From positions 62,001 to 126,000 of the forward strand of contig NZ_AUFJ01000010.1 in the NCBI RefSeq assembly GCF_000426445.1: a stretch of DNA of 64,000 bases. The letters are read 5' to 3'. Shown here in pieces: positions 52,766-61,659 of the stretch. Every line of letters begins with the position of its first letter. The stretch's first letter is position 1. The notes beneath the pieces are model-generated. The model did not search any database. It worked only from the letters and a program-made list of their open reading frames with translations, and was not told the DNA's origin. Position numbers and translations under genes: made by a program. Source of the stretch: Brevibacterium album DSM 18261. Its GTDB lineage: Bacteria; Actinomycetota; Actinomycetes; Actinomycetales; Brevibacteriaceae.

Positions 52766-53404
52766 ATGGCTCTCACGGTCGACACGGTCGCGGACATGGC
52801 TCTGCGCATCCTCTCCGATTTCGGCCTCGGGGACCTCACGATGCGCCGCCTGGCCCGCGAACTGGGCGTCCAGCCCTCGGCCCTCTACTGGCACGTCGCG
52901 GACAAGCAGTCGCTCCTCGTCCTCCTGGCTGAGCGGATCGCCGCCGAGGCCGACGCCCTCGCAGACTCCCCGCGCGCGACGACCGCCCAGCAGAGCCAGG
53001 CCGCCCAGCCGGGCCAGGCCGCACCGGACGATCGCGCGCCGCATGCACACCTCCAGCGCCTCCTCGCCTTCCGCACCGTGCTGCTCCGCTACCGGGAGAG
53101 CGCCGAGATCGTCATCCTCGCCTATTCGATCAGCGGAGCCGCAGTCCTGCCCGCGGCCCTGCGGGAACTCACCCCCGCCGCCCGCGAACAGGCCACGGCC
53201 TTCGTCCTCGGCTCCGTCGCCATCGAGCAGAGCCGTGCCCTGTTCTCACAGAGGCCACACGCCGGGGCGGCCGCGGCCCCCGAGGAGAGCGCACCCGCGG
53301 AGGCCTTCCGCGCAGGCCTCGCCGCCCTGCTCCGGGCTCAGCCTTCCGCGAGCGCGGCCCGCAGCCTCTCCCCCGCCGCACGGAGCTCGTCCGGATCCGC
53401 CTGA
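52766..53404 (+). CDS. TetR-family regulator (TetR_C type)
   Basis: 212 residues. HTH: TVADMALRILSDFGLGDLTM, RRLARELGVQPSALYWHVAD, KQSLLVLLAE. The C-terminal ligand domain starts at about residue 90 (LLAFRTVLLRYRESAEIVIL). The LYWHVADK phrase is the tetracycline-repressor hallmark. Its last 67 bp overlap the convergent HIT gene. Natural target unknown; no palindrome was found. Confidence 0.88.
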   Translation: MALTVDTVADMALRILSDFGLGDLTMRRLARELGVQPSALYWHVADKQSLLVLLAERIAAEADALADSPRATTAQQSQAAQPGQAAPDDRAPHAHLQRLLAFRTVLLRYRESAEIVILAYSISGAAVLPAALRELTPAAREQATAFVLGSVAIEQSRALFSQRPHAGAAAAPEESAPAEAFRAGLAALLRAQPSASAARSLSPAARSSSGSA

Positions 53405-53739
53405 CCCCCGCGCTGCGCGGGGTCGAAGTCCTTGAGGGAGGTGGTCGGCCACACGTGGATGTGCACGTGCGGCACCTCGTAGCCCTGCACCATGAGCCCC
53501 ACCTTCTCGCAGTCGAAGGCCCGCTCCTGAGCACGGCCGATCCGCTTCGCCACCGCGAACAGGTGCGCGGCCAGCTCGTCGTCCAGATCGACCCAGTGAG
53601 GCGTCTCCTCCCGCGGCACCACGAGCGTGTGGCCCGCCGTCATGGGCTGGACGTCGAGGAACGCCGCGCATCGCTCGTCCTCGTACACGAACTCGCCCGG
53701 GATCTCGCCCTCGATGATCTTGGTGAAGATGGTCGCCAT
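53338..53739 (-). CDS. HIT-family nucleotide hydrolase/transferase
   Basis: 133 residues: TIFTKIIEGEIPGEFVYEDE, FLDVQPMTAGHTLVVPREET, HLFAVAKRIGRAQERAFDC and the triad YEVPHVHIHVWPT (H-x-H-x-H). This is the HINT/Fhit-like HIT fold that hydrolyses nucleotide phosphoramidates or dinucleoside polyphosphates. Start ATG at 53739. The 3' end overlaps the TetR gene on the other strand. Confidence 0.93.
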   Translation of the reverse strand: MATIFTKIIEGEIPGEFVYEDERCAAFLDVQPMTAGHTLVVPREETPHWVDLDDELAAHLFAVAKRIGRAQERAFDCEKVGLMVQGYEVPHVHIHVWPTTSLKDFDPAQRGGQADPDELRAAGERLRAALAEG

Positions 53740-53850
53740 CGCCGCTGCCTGCCTTTCGCTCCGCCGGCTCTGTCACGCTTGCTAGGGACGCGGATCACAT
53801 CCGCCCCAGGACCACAGTAGCCCCCGCACACGCAGGTCTGCGCACGCCCT

Positions 53851-54318
53851 TCACCGGCAGGCTCGGAGTCCCGGCCGGCGGTGCAGGAGGCGGGTGAAGT
53901 CCCGGCGGCCGCCGAAGGCCGCCTCTTCCACGGCGACCACCTCACCGGCGGCATCCGTGAGCAGCGCGGTGCGCCGCGGTCCGCCCCGGGCCTCGTCCAT
54001 GACCCCCATCGCCGCGGTGAGGCGCCCGTGCGGCCAGAAGTCGCTGAGCAGACGGACCGCGTCCCAGGATTCGCCCAGCTCGCGCTCCGCCCATGCCCGC
54101 AGCGCGTACTTGGAGTCGCAGGAGACCACGAGGACCGCAGCGCCCTCGGCGGCGAACGCAGGCGCCGAGGCCGCGAGCTCCCTCAGCTCGGAGGCGCACA
54201 CGGGCGTGAAGGCATAGGGCACGAAGGCGAGCAGCAGCCCGTTTCCCCGCGCAGCCTCGGCGCGGAGCGACACCTCCTCCCCGGTGTGCGCGGGGAGGAC
54301 GATGTCGGGCAGCGTCAC
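53851..54318 (-). CDS. AhpE-like peroxiredoxin
   Basis: 155 residues. Thioredoxin fold with peroxidatic Cys41 in FVPYAFTPVCASELREL and Arg further on; ALRAWAERELG and LLSDFWPHGRLTAAMGVMDE are typical of AhpE/BCP-like proteins. Other cysteines (VVSCDSKYAL, GLRACR) could form the resolving disulfide. The GTG start at 54318 overlaps the DUF3052 stop in GTGA, coupling the two. The same pair stands next to aceE in Mycobacterium (Rv2238c/Rv2239c), so the locus is conserved. Confidence 0.9.
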   Translation of the reverse strand: MTLPDIVLPAHTGEEVSLRAEAARGNGLLLAFVPYAFTPVCASELRELAASAPAFAAEGAAVLVVSCDSKYALRAWAERELGESWDAVRLLSDFWPHGRLTAAMGVMDEARGGPRRTALLTDAAGEVVAVEEAAFGGRRDFTRLLHRRPGLRACR

Positions 54319-54743
54319 CCGTAGTTCTTCTTCCCCACCAGACGGCAGGCCGACCAGTCCGGGACGGTGCTCACGGTGCGGGTCACGTGCATTCCAGCCG
54401 TCGGGGCGGCGTCGGAGATGTCGACGGGGCGGATGTGCCCGGGGCGGTTCGCCTTCGGGGTGAGCAGCCAGATGAAGCCGCCCTCGGCCAGGGTGGTCTG
54501 CGCATCGACGATCGCATCCGTGAGGTCCGGGTCGTCCGAACGCCACCACATGAGGATCGCGTCGAACACCTCCTCGACGTCCTCATCGGCCATCTCCTCG
54601 CCGATCGCCGCCTCGATGGACTCGCGCAGAGCGAAGTCGACGTCTTCGTCGTACCCGATCTCCTGTACGTACTGTCCCCGTCTGAAGTCGAGCGAGGCGG
54701 CTGCGGAGTCCTGAATTTTCCTCTCTGAGGCAGAAGTGCTCAT
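54315..54743 (-). CDS. DUF3052 protein
   Basis: 142 residues: QYVQEIGYDEDVDFALRESI, EEVFDAILMWWRSDDPDLTD, GGFIWLLTPKANRPGHIRPV and ending TVPDWSACRLVGKKN. A conserved actinobacterial protein of unknown function, normally divergent from aceE as here. Start ATG at 54743. It is co-translated with the peroxiredoxin. Confidence 0.92.
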   Translation of the reverse strand: MSTSASERKIQDSAAASLDFRRGQYVQEIGYDEDVDFALRESIEAAIGEEMADEDVEEVFDAILMWWRSDDPDLTDAIVDAQTTLAEGGFIWLLTPKANRPGHIRPVDISDAAPTAGMHVTRTVSTVPDWSACRLVGKKNYG

Positions 54744-55012
54744 GCGACCATTCTCCACATCTGCGGCGCAAGCGAGCAAACGACGCGCTGGGAGACCGGT
54801 GCACCGCCGGTCGCGGTCCGCGCGCCCGCGGCACTGCGCGAGTCGAAGAACACACAGGCGGATTCCCACGAAGAGAGCCTGCGGACCGGCAGAGCCCATA
54901 TGCTTAGGTGACATCCGAACGCGGAGCGGACGGCGTCGTCATGCGCGCACGCCCGCCTGCCCGCGGGTGCTGAAACCCCAGACAGCACGTGAACTTCGTG
55001 AGGAGGACTGCC

Positions 55013-57781
55013 GTGCCCGACAACCCCCGAGGACCGATCCTCAACGGGCTCCCGAGCCAGGTGCCGGACATCGATCCGGAGGAGACGCAGGAGTGGCTGG
55101 AGTCTCTCGACTCCCTCATCGCCGAGGCCGGTCCCGCCCGCGCCCGCTACGTCATGCTGAGCCTGCTCGAGAAGGCCCGCATGTCCAATGTGGGCGTGCC
55201 GAGCCTGACCGCGACCGACTACATCAACACGATCGGCCCCGAGGCCGAGCCGTGGTTCCCCGGCGACGAGGAGGTCGAGCGCAAGTACCGCAGGTGGAAC
55301 CGGTGGAACGCAGCCATGCTCGTCCACCGCTCGCAGCGCCCCGGGATCGAGGTCGGCGGCCACATCTCCACCTACGCCGGTGCGGCGACGCTGTACGAGG
55401 TGGGCCTCAACCACTTCTTCCGCGGCAAGGACCACCCCGGCGGCGGCGACCACGTCTTCTTCCAGGGCCACGCCTCCCCCGGCATGTACGCCCGCGCCTA
55501 CCTCGAGGGCCGCCTGAGCGAGGATCAGCTCGACGGCTTCCGCCAGCAGGCCAGCCACGTGGTGGACGGGAAGAACCTGGGCATGCCCTCGTACCCGCAC
55601 CCCCGCCAGATGCCCGACTTCTGGGAGCACCCCACCGTCTCGATGGGCCTCGGCCCCATGAACGCGATCGCGCAGGCGCAGTTCGACAAGTACCTGCACA
55701 ACCGCGGGATCAAGGACACCTCGCAGCAGCACACCTGGGCCTTCCTCGGCGACGGCGAGCTGGACGAGCCGGAGAGCCGCGGCATGCTCCACGTCGCCGC
55801 CTATGAGGAGCTCGACAACCTCACGTTCGTCGTCAACTGCAATCTGCAGCGCCTCGACGGTCCCGTCCGCGGCAACGGGAAGATCATCCAGGAGCTCGAG
55901 TCCTTCTTCCGCGGCGCCGGCTGGAACGTCATCAAGGTCGTCTGGGGCCGTGAATGGGACGCCCTGCTGGCGAAGGACCGCGACGGGGCGCTCATCAACC
56001 TCATGAACCAGACGCCGGACGGCGACTACCAGACCTACAAGGCGGAGAACGGCGGCTTCGTCCGCGACAACTTCTTCGGCCGCGATCCCCGCACCAAGGC
56101 CCTCGTCGAGAACTACACCGACGAGGAGATCTGGAACCTCAAGCGCGGCGGCCACGACTACCGCAAGGTCTACGCCGCCTACCGCGCGGCGATGGCCCAC
56201 ACGGGACAGCCCACCGTCGTCCTCGTGAAGACCGTCAAGGGCTACTCGCTCGGCCCCACCTTCGAGGCGCGCAACGCCACGCACCAGATGAAGAAGATGA
56301 CGGTCGAGGACCTCAAGCTGGCCCGCGACCACTTCTCGATCCCGATCACGGACAAGGAGCTCGAGGAGAACCCGAAGAAGCCGCCGTACTATCATCCCGG
56401 CGAGGACGACCCGGCCATCGAGTACCTGCGGGAGCGCCGCCGCGCGCTCGGGGGCTTCCTCCCCGAGCGCCGGTCCAAGCACACCCAGGTCTCCCTCCCC
56501 GGCGACAAGGCCTATGCGGTCGCCAAGCGCGGCTCCGGCTCGCAGGAGATCGCGACGACGATGGGCTTCGTCCGCGTCCTCAAGGACCTCATGCGGGACA
56601 AGGAGTTCGGCAACCGCATCGTGCCGATCATCCCGGACGAGGCGCGCACCTTCGGCATGGACTCGTTCTTCCCCACCGCGAAGATCTACAACCCGCACGG
56701 GCAGAACTACATCTCCGTGGACCGCGACCTCTTCCTCGCCTACAAGGAGTCACCGCAGGGCCAGCTCCTCCACGTGGGCATCAACGAGGCCGGCGCCACC
56801 GCCGCGCTCACCGCCGTGGGCACCTCCTACGCCACCCACGGCCAGCCCATGATCCCGTTCTACATCTTCTACTCGATGTTCGGGTTCCAGCGCACCGGCG
56901 ACTTCTTCTGGGCCGCCGGCGACCAGATGGCGCGCGGCTTCGTCATGGGCGCCACCGCCGGGCGCACCACGCTCACCGGCGAGGGCCTGCAGCACGGCGA
57001 CGGCCATTCGCCGCTGCTCGCCTCGACCTACCCCTCGGTGATCTCCTACGACCCCGCCTACGTCTACGAGATCGGCCACATCGTGCGCGCCGGCATCGAG
57101 CGGATGTACGGCCAGGATCCGGAGAACCCCGCCGTCGATCCGAACGTGCTCTACTACATCACCCTGTACAACGAGCCCATGCCCCAGCCGGCCGAGCCCG
57201 AGGACCTCGACGTCGACGGGCTGCTGCGCGGCATCTACAAGCTCGCCGACGGTCCGGACAACGGCGGGCCCAAGGTGCAGCTGCTGGCCTCCGGCGTCGC
57301 CGTGGCCTGGGCGCTCGAGGCCCAGCGCATGCTCGACGAGGACTGGGGCGTGAGCGCGGACGTCTGGTCCGTCACCTCGTGGTCGGAGCTGCGCCGCGAC
57401 GGCCTGGCCGCGGACGAGGAGCGCCTGCTCAACCCCGGCGAGGACGTCCGCGTGCCCTATGTCACGCAGGTGCTCGGCAAGGCCGAGGGGCCGGTCATCG
57501 CGACGAGCGACTACATGCGCGCCGTGCAGGACCAGATCCGCCAGTACGTCCCCGGTCACTACACCTCGCTCGGCGCGGACGGCTACGCGATCTCGGACAC
57601 CCGCCCGGCCGCGCGCCGGAAGTTCCTCATCGACGGCGCCTCGATGACGGTGCAGGCGCTCATCAGCCTCGCCGACACCGGCAGGATCGACCTCTCCAAG
57701 GCCGCCGAGGCCGCGGAGCGGTACCAGCTCGACGATCCCACCGCGGGCACCTCGGGCTCCCTCGAGGGCGGCGCGGCCTGA
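55013..57781 (+). CDS. aceE: Pyruvate dehydrogenase E1 component, homodimeric
   Basis: 922 residues, the length of actinobacterial AceE. TPP-binding segment [12 protein letters not shown] at about 245, with [20 protein letters not shown] closing the thiamine site; C-terminal transketolase-like region [20 protein letters not shown] and the [17 protein letters not shown] tail. It decarboxylates pyruvate and hands the acetyl group to E2, feeding acetyl-CoA to the fatty-acid genes downstream. The GTG at 55013 is preceded by AGGAGG six bases upstream, preferred over the GTG at 54989. A long terminator follows. Confidence 0.96.
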   Translation: MPDNPRGPILNGLPSQVPDIDPEETQEWLESLDSLIAEAGPARARYVMLSLLEKARMSNVGVPSLTATDYINTIGPEAEPWFPGDEEVERKYRRWNRWNAAMLVHRSQRPGIEVGGHISTYAGAATLYEVGLNHFFRGKDHPGGGDHVFFQGHASPGMYARAYLEGRLSEDQLDGFRQQASHVVDGKNLGMPSYPHPRQMPDFWEHPTVSMGLGPMNAIAQAQFDKYLHNRGIKDTSQQHTWAFLGDGELDEPESRGMLHVAAYEELDNLTFVVNCNLQRLDGPVRGNGKIIQELESFFRGAGWNVIKVVWGREWDALLAKDRDGALINLMNQTPDGDYQTYKAENGGFVRDNFFGRDPRTKALVENYTDEEIWNLKRGGHDYRKVYAAYRAAMAHTGQPTVVLVKTVKGYSLGPTFEARNATHQMKKMTVEDLKLARDHFSIPITDKELEENPKKPPYYHPGEDDPAIEYLRERRRALGGFLPERRSKHTQVSLPGDKAYAVAKRGSGSQEIATTMGFVRVLKDLMRDKEFGNRIVPIIPDEARTFGMDSFFPTAKIYNPHGQNYISVDRDLFLAYKESPQGQLLHVGINEAGATAALTAVGTSYATHGQPMIPFYIFYSMFGFQRTGDFFWAAGDQMARGFVMGATAGRTTLTGEGLQHGDGHSPLLASTYPSVISYDPAYVYEIGHIVRAGIERMYGQDPENPAVDPNVLYYITLYNEPMPQPAEPEDLDVDGLLRGIYKLADGPDNGGPKVQLLASGVAVAWALEAQRMLDEDWGVSADVWSVTSWSELRRDGLAADEERLLNPGEDVRVPYVTQVLGKAEGPVIATSDYMRAVQDQIRQYVPGHYTSLGADGYAISDTRPAARRKFLIDGASMTVQALISLADTGRIDLSKAAEAAERYQLDDPTAGTSGSLEGGAA

Positions 57782-57812
57782 GCGGCTGAGCAGCGCTCCT
57801 CCGTCCGCTGAC

Positions 57813-57868
57813 ACCGGGCCCGAGGCCGGAGCGGCTCCACTGGGAGCCGCTCCGGCCTCGGGCCCGGT
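57813..57868 (+). terminator. Terminator after aceE
   Basis: ACCGGGCCCGAGGCCGGAGC...GCTCCGGCCTCGGGCCCGGT: perfect 26-bp stem with loop ACTG, just after the aceE stop. One of the strongest hairpins in the window. Confidence 0.9.
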
Positions 57869-57952
57869 CTGGCTCTGACCTCCAATGCCTTTATCGCCGG
57901 GCACGATGCCTTGTCGTGTCACAACAAGAGCGCACTGCGGAGGGACTGTAGG

Positions 57953-59182
57953 GTGACGACCATGTCGACACAGCAGACCTCAGCCTCACCCGAGCTCCGG
58001 GGCCGCGCGGAGACGGTGCGCCGGCTCAAGGCCGGGCAGGCCCAGCTCGCCAAGCTCACCGTCCAGCGCCTCGACTCCCAGCTCCCGTGGTACCGCAGCA
58101 TGGAGCCCGCGGACCGGCAGTGGGTGTCCGTCGTCGCGACCTCGGGCATCTCCTCGTTCGTGGACTGGTACCGTGACCCGCAGACCCCGCTGCGCATGGT
58201 GCTCGACATCTTCCGCTCAGCCCCGCGCGAGCTCGTCCGCGCCGTCTCACTCCAGCAAACGCTCCAGCTGCTCCGCGTCGTGGTGCAGGTCGTCGAGGAG
58301 CGGGTCCCGGACCTCGCCCGCTCCCCGGAGCAGGCCGAGCTCAAGGAGGCCGTCCTCGTCTACTCCCGCGAGATCGCCTTCGCCGCCGCCGATGTCTATG
58401 CCCGTGCCGCCGAAGCCCGCGGCAGCTGGGACGCCCGCCTCGAGGCGATGGTGGTCGACGCCCTCGTACGCGGGGACTCCGTCGACGAGCTCGCGAGCCG
58501 CTCGGCGGCCTTCGGCTGGCAGTCCCAGGGACGGGTGACGGTGGTGCTGGGGCGCGCCCCCCGGCGCTCGGCGCACAAGAGCATTGACGAGATCCGCAGG
58601 GCGGCGCGGAAATGGGCCGAGGACGTGCTCGTCGGCATCCATGACGATCGCCTGCTCATCGTGCTCGGCGGCGCCGAGGACGTCGACCGCGCCGCGGAGG
58701 CCCTCTCGCACTTCTACGGTCCCTCGCACGTCGTCGTCGGGCCCGAGGTCGCCTCACTCGCAGCCGCCGGCACCTCTGCGGCCTCGGCGCTGTGGGCGCT
58801 GCGGACGGCCTCGGCCTGGCAGTCCGTCCCCCGGCCCGTGCACGCGGACGAACTGCTGCCCGAGCGCGCGATCGCCGGCGACGAGGCCGCCGTCGACGCG
58901 CTCATCGACCGCTTCCACGCCCCCCTCGCCGCCGGCAGCGGCAACCTCCTCGAGACCGTCGCCTCCTATCTCGACCACGGGGGCTCGCTCGAGGCCACCG
59001 GCCGCTCCCTGCAGGTCCACCCCAACACGGTCCGGTACCGGCTGAAGAAGATCACGGAGCTCGTGGGCCTCGATCCCACCCAGCCGCGCCCGTCCTTCGT
59101 CATCCGCATCGCATTGGTGTTCGGCCGACTGTCTGCGGTCGGACAGTTATCGAGCTCCCACAAACAGGGCTCCGGCGGCTGA
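57953..59182 (+). CDS. PucR-type (HTH_30) transcriptional regulator of the fatty-acid locus
   Basis: 409 residues. The C-terminal helix-turn-helix reads VASYLDHGGSLEATGRSLQV and HPNTVRYRLKKITELVGLDP (about residues 340-385), as in PucR/CdaR proteins. The N-terminal two thirds have GGDEF-like remnants of the family. The homologue in M. tuberculosis (Rv2242) stands at the same place between aceE and fabD. It probably controls fabD-fabH-acpP-fabF. The GTG at 57953 has GGAGGG eight bases upstream; the ATG at 57962 is the alternative. Confidence 0.88.
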   Translation: MTTMSTQQTSASPELRGRAETVRRLKAGQAQLAKLTVQRLDSQLPWYRSMEPADRQWVSVVATSGISSFVDWYRDPQTPLRMVLDIFRSAPRELVRAVSLQQTLQLLRVVVQVVEERVPDLARSPEQAELKEAVLVYSREIAFAAADVYARAAEARGSWDARLEAMVVDALVRGDSVDELASRSAAFGWQSQGRVTVVLGRAPRRSAHKSIDEIRRAARKWAEDVLVGIHDDRLLIVLGGAEDVDRAAEALSHFYGPSHVVVGPEVASLAAAGTSAASALWALRTASAWQSVPRPVHADELLPERAIAGDEAAVDALIDRFHAPLAAGSGNLLETVASYLDHGGSLEATGRSLQVHPNTVRYRLKKITELVGLDPTQPRPSFVIRIALVFGRLSAVGQLSSSHKQGSGG

Positions 59183-59189
59183 GCCCTGT
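59164..59189. terminator. Hairpin over the PucR stop codon
   Basis: ACAGGGCTC, loop CGGCGGCT, GAGCCCTGT: perfect 9-bp stem containing the stop codon, 43 bp before fabD. It may reduce read-through or act as an RNA-stability element between regulator and fab genes. Confidence 0.5.
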
Positions 59190-59231
59190 CGTACTGTGCA
59201 AGACTGAATCGAACGATGGGAAGAACATCTC

Positions 59232-60161
59232 GTGCTAGTGACAGCATGCCCTGGACAGGGCGCACAGAAGGCCGGGTTCCTGAGCTCCTGGCTCGAACTG
59301 CCCGGCTTCGCCGCCTCCCTCGACGAGCTCGCCGAGGCCTCCGGCATCGACCTGGCCGCCCACGGCACCGTCTCCGATGACGCGACCATCACCGACACCG
59401 CGCTCGCGCAGCCGCTCCTCGTCGCGGCGGCGATCGCGAGCTGGCGGGAGATCTTCGGCGCCGCCGAGGAGCCCCTGACCACCGATGTCGTCGCCGGCCA
59501 CAGCGTGGGCGAGATCGGCGCGGCGCACATCGCCGGCATCCTCTCCGCGGCCGAGGCCATGCAGCTGGTGCAGGCCCGCGGCGCGGCGATGGCCCGGGCG
59601 GCCGCTGAGGCCCCCTCGGGCATGGCCGCCGTGGTGGGCGGCGATCCCGAGCAGGTGCTGACCGCCATAGCCGAGGCCGGGCTCGAGCCCGCCAACGTCA
59701 ACGGCGGCGGGCAGACGGTGGCCGCGGGCGGCACGGACGCCATCGCGGCGTTCGCGGAGAACCCCCCGGAGCGCGCCCGCGTCATCCCGCTCAAGGTCGC
59801 CGGCGCCTTCCACACCTCGTACATGGGCAGCGCCACAGAGGCCGTCGCCGAGACTGCGGCCGCGCTCACGGCCGCAGATCCGCGGATCCCGATCCTCACG
59901 AACGCCGACGGCTCCCGCGTGGAGTCCGGCAGGGCCTACCTCGACCTCCTCGTCAGCCAGGTCACGAGCCCCGTGCGCTGGGACCTCTGCCAGGCCGCGC
60001 TCCTCGAGGCGGGCGTGACCGGCATCCTCGAGCTCACCCCCGGCGGCACGCTCACGGGGCTCGCCAAGCGCGCCATGAAGGGCGTCGAGGTGTTCGCCGT
60101 CAAGAGCGCGGACGATATCGAGGCCGCGCGCGAATTCGTGCGCGGCCACGCCCGGTCCTGA
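59232..60161 (+). CDS. fabD: Malonyl-CoA:ACP transacylase
   Basis: 309 residues. CPGQGAQKAGF at the start, nucleophile in VAGHSVGEIGA (Ser91), GGGQTVAAG and the His of GAFHTSYM. Loads malonyl groups onto AcpP for chain elongation. GTG start at 59232; the site upstream is weak (GGGAAGAACATC). First gene of the fab operon; fabH follows after 25 bp. Confidence 0.95.
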   Translation: MLVTACPGQGAQKAGFLSSWLELPGFAASLDELAEASGIDLAAHGTVSDDATITDTALAQPLLVAAAIASWREIFGAAEEPLTTDVVAGHSVGEIGAAHIAGILSAAEAMQLVQARGAAMARAAAEAPSGMAAVVGGDPEQVLTAIAEAGLEPANVNGGGQTVAAGGTDAIAAFAENPPERARVIPLKVAGAFHTSYMGSATEAVAETAAALTAADPRIPILTNADGSRVESGRAYLDLLVSQVTSPVRWDLCQAALLEAGVTGILELTPGGTLTGLAKRAMKGVEVFAVKSADDIEAAREFVRGHARS

Positions 60162-60186
60162 CCGTCCCATCCGAGAGGAACCTCCC

Positions 60187-61188
60187 ATGACCACACTCAC
60201 CACCACCGAGGCCGGTCGCTTCTCGCGCATCAGCGGGATCGGCGGATACCGCTCCGAGCACGCCGTGCCCAACGAGGCGCTCGTGGGACCGATCGACTCC
60301 TCCGACGAGTGGATCCGCCAGCGCACCGGCATCGTCACCCGCCATCGTGCGGGCAAGGACGTGGGCGTGCTCGAGATGTCCGAGGAGGCCGCGGTCGAGG
60401 CCATCGCCAACGCCGGCCTCAAGCCCGAGGACATCGGCGGCATCATCATCGCCACCGTGACCTTCGGCATTCCCACGCCCTCGGCGGCCTCGGCACTGAC
60501 CACCCGCCTCGGGACCGGCCCCGTGCCTGCCTGGGACATCTCCGCGGCCTGCGCCGGCTACTGCTATGCGATCGCGCAGGCCGACGGCCTCGTGCGCTCG
60601 GGCACGATGGACAACATCCTGGTCGTGGGCGTGGAGAAGCTCTCCGACTTCGTCGACCCCACCGACCGCTCCATCTCGTTCCTCCTGGGCGACGGTGCCG
60701 GTGCTGTGGTCGTCTCCTCCTCCGAGACGCCCGGGATCTCCGCGAGCGTGTGGGGCTCCAAGGGCGAGAACTGGGAGACGATCCGCGTCACCAACTCATT
60801 CCTCTCCCTCAAGGACGACCCCGAGGCGCCGTTCCCGACGCTGCGCCAGGACGGCCCCAGCGTGTTCCGCTGGGCCGTGTGGGAGATGGCCGATGTCGCA
60901 CGGCAGGCTCTCGAGGCCGCGGGCGTCGCGCCGGAGGATCTCGGGGCCTTCATCCCCCATCAGGCGAACATGCGCATCATCGACGAACTCGCCAAACAGC
61001 TGAAGCTGCCCGAGTCCGTGAAGATCGGCCGTGACATCGCCGACAACGGCAACACCTCTGCCGCCTCGATCCCGCTGGCCACCGAGCGTCTGCTGCGGGA
61101 GAACCCGGATCTGCACGGCAAGCTGGCCCTGCAGATCGGCTTCGGCGCGGGCCTCGTGTACGGGGCCCAGGTGGTCGTCCTCCCCTGA
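60187..61188 (+). CDS. fabH: Beta-ketoacyl-ACP synthase III
   Basis: 333 residues with the Cys-His-Asn triad: Cys122 in ISAACAGYCYAI, His258 in FIPHQANMRI, Asn289 in DNGNTSAAS. It condenses an acyl-CoA primer with malonyl-ACP and so sets the starter of fatty acids (branched starters would be expected in this group). GAGAGGAACCTCCC precedes the ATG. Confidence 0.96.
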   Translation: MTTLTTTEAGRFSRISGIGGYRSEHAVPNEALVGPIDSSDEWIRQRTGIVTRHRAGKDVGVLEMSEEAAVEAIANAGLKPEDIGGIIIATVTFGIPTPSAASALTTRLGTGPVPAWDISAACAGYCYAIAQADGLVRSGTMDNILVVGVEKLSDFVDPTDRSISFLLGDGAGAVVVSSSETPGISASVWGSKGENWETIRVTNSFLSLKDDPEAPFPTLRQDGPSVFRWAVWEMADVARQALEAAGVAPEDLGAFIPHQANMRIIDELAKQLKLPESVKIGRDIADNGNTSAASIPLATERLLRENPDLHGKLALQIGFGAGLVYGAQVVVLP

Positions 61189-61196
61189 CCCGTCCG

Positions 61197-61225
61197 TCGG
61201 GCGCACCCTGAAGGTGCGCGCCCGA
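61197..61225 (+). terminator. Hairpin between fabH and acpP
   Basis: TCGGGCGCACC...GGTGCGCGCCCGA with a two-base bulge, 9 bp after the fabH stop. It probably lowers read-through and makes acpP expression depend partly on its own promoter, allowing a higher level of carrier protein. Confidence 0.55.
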
Positions 61226-61334
61226 TGACGTAAGATCGGCGCGGGATCGTCGTCGAATCACGTTTCCTGCCCACTCGGCCCCGGTGCGCGCACGCGCACG
61301 GGACCGGTCGGACACAATGAAAGAAGGAAAGACA

Positions 61335-61586
61335 ATGGCACACAGCGAAGCTGACGTCCTCGCAGGACTGGCAGAGATCGTCAACGAGGAGACCGGCCTG
61401 GAGACCTCGGCCGTCGAGGCCTCCAAGTCGTTCACCGACGACCTGGACATCGACTCGATCTCGATGATGACCATCGTGGTCAACGCAGAGAAGAAGTTCG
61501 GCGTGAAGATCCCGGACGACGACGTCAAGGACCTCGTCACCGTCCAGGACGCGGTCGACTACATCGTGAAGGCCCAGCAGGCCTGA
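61335..61586 (+). CDS. acpP: Acyl carrier protein
   Basis: 83 residues with the phosphopantetheine site DLDIDSISMM (Ser41). Highly acidic, helical, of usual length. Substrate carrier for FabD, FabH and FabF. GAAGGAAAGACA is the ribosome-binding site, the ATG at 61335 is clear. A 146-bp spacer to fabH may hold its own promoter. Confidence 0.97.
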   Translation: MAHSEADVLAGLAEIVNEETGLETSAVEASKSFTDDLDIDSISMMTIVVNAEKKFGVKIPDDDVKDLVTVQDAVDYIVKAQQA

Positions 61587-61659
61587 CCCCTCCCGTCGGT
61601 GGGGCCGGGAGAACCTCGGCCCCGCTGCGGACCCCCTTCGATTCGACGAGGTTCACACA

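Noticed and set aside
52454-53050. Minus-strand frame with PGAQT repeats next to tRNA-Pro
   Set aside because: The repeat peptide comes from the DNA repeat array; the rest mirrors the TetR gene and no start signal supports it.
54740-56698. Long minus-strand frame opposite aceE
   Set aside because: It is a mirror of the aceE codons; no motif, and it overlaps conserved TPP-binding sequence.
61189-61334. Riboswitch or attenuator before acpP
   Set aside because: Only one simple hairpin is visible; no conserved riboswitch core was recognised.
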